The notes under the pieces were generated by a model. The model saw nothing but the letters and a program-made list of their open reading frames with translations, was not told the DNA's origin and did not search any database. The position numbers were made by a program, and so were the translations under genes. A stretch of DNA of 55,890 bases from Clostridiaceae bacterium (GTDB lineage Bacteria; Bacillota; Clostridia; DSM-8532), in contig DUNT01000048.1 in NCBI GenBank assembly GCA_012839205.1, positions 1-55,890 of the forward strand, read 5' to 3'. Position 1 is the first letter of the stretch. Each line of letters begins with the position of its first letter. Shown here in pieces: positions 52,246 to 55,890 of this stretch.

Positions 52246-54351
52246 ATGAGAAAAGTCTTTAATTTTGAAGTGGCTGGCCGGCCACTGTCTGTGGAAGTAG
52301 GCCAATTAGCACAGCTTGCCAATGGTTCGGCTTTGGTTCGTTATGGTGATACAGTTGTTTTATCTACTGCAACTGCTTCAAAAGAACCAAGAGAAGGGAT
52401 TGATTTTTTTCCGTTAAGTGTTGATTATGAGGAAAAACTTTATTCTGTAGGGAAAATACCTGGTGGATTTATCAAACGTGAAGGTAAACCCACAGAAAAA
52501 GCTGTTTTGGTTTCGCGAGTCATTGACAGGCAAATGCGTCCCAGATTTCCAAAGGATCTAAGAAATGATGTAGTAATAGTAAATACGGTAATGTCAGTAG
52601 AGCAGGATAATTCTCCGGAATTTGCATCGATAATTGGTACAGTTATTGCTTTATGTACTTCAGACATTCCTTTTAACGGCCCAATCGCAGGTGTAATACT
52701 GGGTCTGGTTGATGGTAAGATTGTTATAAATCCGACGGCAGAGCAAAGAGCAATAAGTGATATGTATGTTACTCTTTCTGCTGACAAGGAAAAAATCGTA
52801 ATGATTGAAGCGGGAGCTAACCAGGTACCTGATGAGGTAATGCTGGAAGCCATCAAGACAGGACATGAAGAAATAAAACGCATTATTGGTTTTATTGAAA
52901 CAATTGTAGAAGAAATCGGAGTTCCTAAGTTTGAATACGAACCTGCTGTAGTTCCCGAAGAAATCTGGACAGCGGTATACAATATGGCTAAGGATGATAT
53001 GAAAGTTGCTATCCAGAACGCAGACAAAGCAACCAGAGATAATCAGGTAGATGCTGTATGTAAGGATGTTAAGGAAAAATTAGCCGAGACTTTCCCGGAA
53101 CAGTCCGGATTAATTGGTGAGGCTCTTTACAAACTTCAGAAAAAAATTGTAAGAGAAATGATTTTAGAGGAAAATAAACGTATTGACGGTCGTTCCCTTA
53201 TGGATATTCGTCAACTTTCAGCAGAAGTATCTTTACTTCCCAGAACTCACGGCTCAGCACTGTTCCAGCGTGGTCAGACACAGGTTCTTACCAATGTTAC
53301 TCTTGGCCCGCTTGGTGAAGGACAGAAGCTGGATGGCGTGGATATGGAAGAAGAAAAACGCTATATGCATCATTATAACTTCCCATCCTATTCGGTAGGC
53401 GAAGCGAGACCTTCAAGAGGTCCCGGCCGGCGCGAAATTGGTCACGGTGCACTTGCAGAGAGAGCACTGGAGCCTGTAATACCCAACGAGATAGAATTCC
53501 CATATGCTATTCGTCTTGTTTCTGAGGTATTGATGTCAAACGGTTCGACATCGCAAGGAAGCGTTTGCGCCAGTACCTTGGCTCTGATGGACGCAGGTGT
53601 GCCCATTAAGGCTCCTGTGGCAGGTATTTCAGCTGGACTGGTAGTGGATGAGGAAAATCCCGACAGGTTTGTAACTTTCATGGATATACAGGGCATTGAG
53701 GACTTCTTTGGAGATATGGACTTTAAGGTTGCCGGTACTAAGAATGGTATAACTGCAATCCAGGTGGATATAAAGGTGGAAGGCCTTACCTATGAGATTA
53801 TACATCAAGCCTTTGAAATAACTAAAAAAGGCCGTTTCCAGATACTTGATGAATGTATGCTGCCTGTAATACCTGAACCCAGACCGTCACTGTCACCATA
53901 TGCCCCGAAGATTTATCAGACAAAGATTGACGTTGATAAAATTCGTGAGGTTATTGGGCCTGGCGGTAAAGTAATTAACAAAATAATTGCTGAGACTGGT
54001 GTCAAAATCGATATTCAGGATGACGGTTCAGTTTATGTGGCTACTTCTGACGAAACAGCAGGCCACAAAGCCATTAAGATAATAGAAGGTATCGCAGGGG
54101 AAGTTGAAATTGGTGCGATATTTACCGGCAGGGTTACCCGTATTATGAACTTTGGAGCATTTGTTGAATTCCTTCCCGGAAAAGAAGGTTTGGTACACAT
54201 TTCTAAACTTGACAACAAGCGCGTCAACAAAGTTGAGGACGTAGTTAATGTCGGTGATGAAATCTTAGTTATGGTAATGGAAGTGGATAAACAGGGCAGA
54301 ATTAACCTCTCAAGAAAAGATGCACTGGGTGAAGCCAATAAATCTAAGTAA
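52246..54351 (+). CDS. pnp: Polyribonucleotide nucleotidyltransferase (PNPase)
   Basis: A 701-residue 3'-to-5' phosphorolytic exoribonuclease involved in mRNA decay. Two RNase PH domains are present: the first begins [33 protein letters not shown] and contains [11 protein letters not shown]; the second has [56 protein letters not shown] and the catalytic region [21 protein letters not shown] with [21 protein letters not shown] domain ([20 protein letters not shown] near 570) and an S1 domain ([20 protein letters not shown] near 625) end the protein. I chose the ATG at 52246, after AAAAGGAGAAGATTT. Confidence 0.97.
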   Translation: MRKVFNFEVAGRPLSVEVGQLAQLANGSALVRYGDTVVLSTATASKEPREGIDFFPLSVDYEEKLYSVGKIPGGFIKREGKPTEKAVLVSRVIDRQMRPRFPKDLRNDVVIVNTVMSVEQDNSPEFASIIGTVIALCTSDIPFNGPIAGVILGLVDGKIVINPTAEQRAISDMYVTLSADKEKIVMIEAGANQVPDEVMLEAIKTGHEEIKRIIGFIETIVEEIGVPKFEYEPAVVPEEIWTAVYNMAKDDMKVAIQNADKATRDNQVDAVCKDVKEKLAETFPEQSGLIGEALYKLQKKIVREMILEENKRIDGRSLMDIRQLSAEVSLLPRTHGSALFQRGQTQVLTNVTLGPLGEGQKLDGVDMEEEKRYMHHYNFPSYSVGEARPSRGPGRREIGHGALAERALEPVIPNEIEFPYAIRLVSEVLMSNGSTSQGSVCASTLALMDAGVPIKAPVAGISAGLVVDEENPDRFVTFMDIQGIEDFFGDMDFKVAGTKNGITAIQVDIKVEGLTYEIIHQAFEITKKGRFQILDECMLPVIPEPRPSLSPYAPKIYQTKIDVDKIREVIGPGGKVINKIIAETGVKIDIQDDGSVYVATSDETAGHKAIKIIEGIAGEVEIGAIFTGRVTRIMNFGAFVEFLPGKEGLVHISKLDNKRVNKVEDVVNVGDEILVMVMEVDKQGRINLSRKDALGEANKSK

Positions 54352-54385
54352 TAATAAATATTTAAACCTGATATGAAATAATTAC

Positions 54386-54419
54386 ACTGACCGGAGTCTC
54401 ATGATTCCGGTCAGTTTTT
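54386..54419 (+). terminator. Terminator of pnp
   Basis: ACTGACCGGA and TCCGGTCAGT form a perfect 10-bp stem with a 10-base loop, followed by TTTT. Confidence 0.9.
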
Positions 54420-54463
54420 AATTTCTACTGGTGCCGCTCTAAACTAAGTACAGCGTCCCCTCC

Positions 54464-54765
54464 GTCATCCTAAGCTAACGCAGTCCCCCCCCACTGTTAT
54501 CCTGAGCGGAGCGTATACAAGTTTAGCGGCTGTAGACTGCTGCGATTTAGCGCTCCATTTCCAACATCCTGTTTCTAGTCGCGCCCGCTACGCAATCCAT
54601 GCTCCGCTTTAAATCGCAGCAGCCACGCCGCTTAATTATGTTTATAAAAGCTGGCATCCTGAGCGAACGCAGTCCCCCCCACTGTTATCCTGAGCGGAGC
54701 GCAGCGGAGTCGAAGGATCTTTTTATGTAAACTTGGTAAGATTCTTCGTTAGCGCTAAGAATGAC
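54464..54765. repeat. Composite palindromic repeat, long copy B
   Basis: About 300 bp with the same architecture as 34450-34747: the blocks TTATCCTGAGCGGAGCG, TAGCGGCTGTAGACTGCTGCG, the interior TTTCTAGTCGCGCCCGCT and GCTCCGCTTTAAATCGCAGC, then GAGCGGAGCGCAGCGGAGTCG, AAGGATCT, AGATTCTTCG and AGAATGACA. Both long copies also contain C-tracts of seven to nine bases. This occupies most of the gap 54352-54842; no gene was seen there. Confidence 0.8.
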
Positions 54766-54842
54766 AGCAGAAAGATTCTTCGCTGCGAATAATGTTTATT
54801 TATTGCGATATAATGGTAAAATCTTAAGGTATGAGGTGAATT

Positions 54843-55890
54843 ATGAATAATAAGCTTAAGGTTTTATATGTAGCAGCAGAATGCGCACCTTTCATTAAAG
54901 TCGGCGGCCTTGGTGACGTAGCCGGAGAACTCCCTCTGAAACTGAAAGAACTGGGAGCAGATGTTCGGGTTGTAATTCCCGGCAATAAAGATATTCATTC
55001 TCCTGCCCGGTACAAGGGTGATTTTCCGGTCAGCTTTGGATGGCGCAAAGAAACCTGTATCGTCAGAGAAATTGTAAATGCACCTGTAACAACTTTTATT
55101 ATTGATAATTACCATTATTTTGACAGACTAGGCGTTTACGGACATAAAGACGATGGTGAGCGATTTGCCTTTTTTTGTGCTGCTGTTTATGAAATGATTC
55201 TAAGGTTTGATTTTGTGCCGGATATTGTACACCTGAACGACTGGCATACAGCACCAATTGCCATGATGCTCCGGGAAAACGAAAGGGAGCACAATGAATT
55301 GTCTGAAATATCTATTGTCTATACCATTCATAACCTTGAGTACCAGGGAGTAAGTGACCGCAGCATATTTAATCTTTTTGGGGTTAAAGATGTGGTGTTT
55401 ATGGTTGACAGGGTAGAATACTATGGCTGCTTTAACCCTATGAAAGCGGGAATTAATTACGCTGACATTATTAATGCCGTGAGCAAAACATCGGCAAAGG
55501 AGATGCTTACTCCTAAATATGGGTTTGGGCTGGAGGGTGTGCTTAAGAATCGGAAGACTGCAATCAGAGGTGTGTTGAACGGAATTAATCAAGACAACTG
55601 GAATCCCCAAACTGACAAAAGTATATACTTCAATTATAATAAAGATGATATTGACGGTAAAAGGAAGAACAAGCAAGAGCTTCAGGTAGAGCTGGGCCTC
55701 AAGAATAGCGATGCTCCTTTATTTTCTGTTATCAGCAGATTGGTGTCCAATAAAGGGCTTGAATTGATGGAACCGGCATTTGAGTATATCTTGAAAAATA
55801 ATAATCAACTGGTTATTTTGGGAAGAGGGGAAAAATATTACGAAAAGATCTTTGCTGAATTAACCGAAAAATATCCCGGATTGGTTTCTC
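54843..55890 (+). CDS. glgA: Glycogen (starch) synthase, N-terminal part (cut by window end)
   Basis: The first 349 residues of a GT5 ADP-glucose glycogen synthase, whose full length is about 480. The N-terminal nucleotide-sugar motif is KVGGLGDVAGELP near residues 19-31 after KVLYVAAECAPF; further blocks are DIVHLNDWHTAPI near 129, YTIHNLEYQG near 161, INYADIINAVSKTSAKEM near 204, GVLNGINQDNWNP near 241 and SRLVSNKGLELM near 299. The ATG at 54843 has GAGGTGAATT upstream, and a TATAAT lies at 54809-54814. The frame is open to the last base, so the end of the gene lies outside the window. It indicates storage-glycogen synthesis. Confidence 0.94.
   Translation, partial: MNNKLKVLYVAAECAPFIKVGGLGDVAGELPLKLKELGADVRVVIPGNKDIHSPARYKGDFPVSFGWRKETCIVREIVNAPVTTFIIDNYHYFDRLGVYGHKDDGERFAFFCAAVYEMILRFDFVPDIVHLNDWHTAPIAMMLRENEREHNELSEISIVYTIHNLEYQGVSDRSIFNLFGVKDVVFMVDRVEYYGCFNPMKAGINYADIINAVSKTSAKEMLTPKYGFGLEGVLKNRKTAIRGVLNGINQDNWNPQTDKSIYFNYNKDDIDGKRKNKQELQVELGLKNSDAPLFSVISRLVSNKGLELMEPAFEYILKNNNQLVILGRGEKYYEKIFAELTEKYPGLVS

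Noticed and set aside
52440-53027. A 195-residue open frame on the minus strand inside pnp
   Set aside because: It mirrors the well-conserved first RNase PH domain of PNPase and has no family features of its own.
1-55890. CRISPR arrays, tRNA or rRNA genes, prophage and defence genes
   Set aside because: No regularly spaced direct repeats, cloverleaf sequences, transposases, integrases or recognised defence proteins were found by reading; a covariance or HMM search could still detect a small RNA that I missed.

Overview
The window looks like a chromosomal segment of an anaerobic, endospore-forming member of the Clostridia with a low to moderate G+C content. Evidence: an alpha/beta-type small acid-soluble spore protein (SASP), a DUF3794/SPOCS spore-associated protein, AddAB in place of RecBCD, an [FeFe]-hydrogenase-like protein, a split transketolase, strong AGGAGG-type ribosome sites and several TTG or GTG starts. 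A cellulolytic-type clostridial relative (Acetivibrio/Ruminiclostridium-like) would fit, but I cannot fix the genus. No tRNA, rRNA, CRISPR array, phage gene or insertion-sequence transposase was seen. Nearly all genes are ordinary chromosomal ones.

Layout. 1-5184: 3' part of addB, then addA (DNA break repair). 5277-8098: trkA-trkH potassium uptake. 8103-9503 (minus): an E2-like acyltransferase and a SASP gene followed by a tiny Asn/Arg-rich ORF. 9769-14238: cardiolipin synthase, DUF1294, a FAD/Rieske oxidoreductase and an EamA transporter. 14356-19816: [FeFe]-hydrogenase-like protein (minus), acyl-CoA ligase, PiT phosphate transporter with its DUF47 partner, and a PH-domain protein (minus). 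19980-22397: secreted SLH-M13 metallopeptidase. 22535-27416: a sugar-phosphate locus with an unusually long transaldolase-like protein, an RpiB/EryI-like isomerase, both halves of a transketolase and a GntR/UTRA regulator. 27621-28946: small proteins and a DUF3794 protein. 29021-31891 (minus): CoA-disulfide reductase-rhodanese, Crp/Fnr regulator and thioredoxin. 32075-34364: lipoprotein cyclophilin, YdcF-like protein and DUF4364 (minus). 34909-41612: aconitase, isocitrate dehydrogenase, HAD phosphatase, transglutaminase-like protein and citrate synthase, i.e. the citrate-to-2-oxoglutarate arm. 41813-46494: smc-ftsY. 46652-49300: tandem glycine riboswitch, serA and a LUD protein. 49419-54351: rimO, pgsA, rpsO, pnp. 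54843-end: 5' part of glgA.

The most interesting region is 22535-27416. Two promoters, in front of the transaldolase-like gene and of the isomerase-transketolase genes, carry perfect palindromes with the same 10-bp core, TGTATATACA, which suits a HutC/GntR-type repressor such as the one encoded at the end of the locus. The isomerase belongs by sequence with the four-carbon (erythrulose-phosphate type) branch of the RpiB family, so the locus may handle a C4 sugar phosphate or an analogue rather than ordinary pentose phosphates.

A dispersed palindromic repeat family (about 80-bp units and two composite copies of about 300 bp) occupies several intergenic gaps. One decayed copy sits between the glycine aptamers and the terminator in front of serA.
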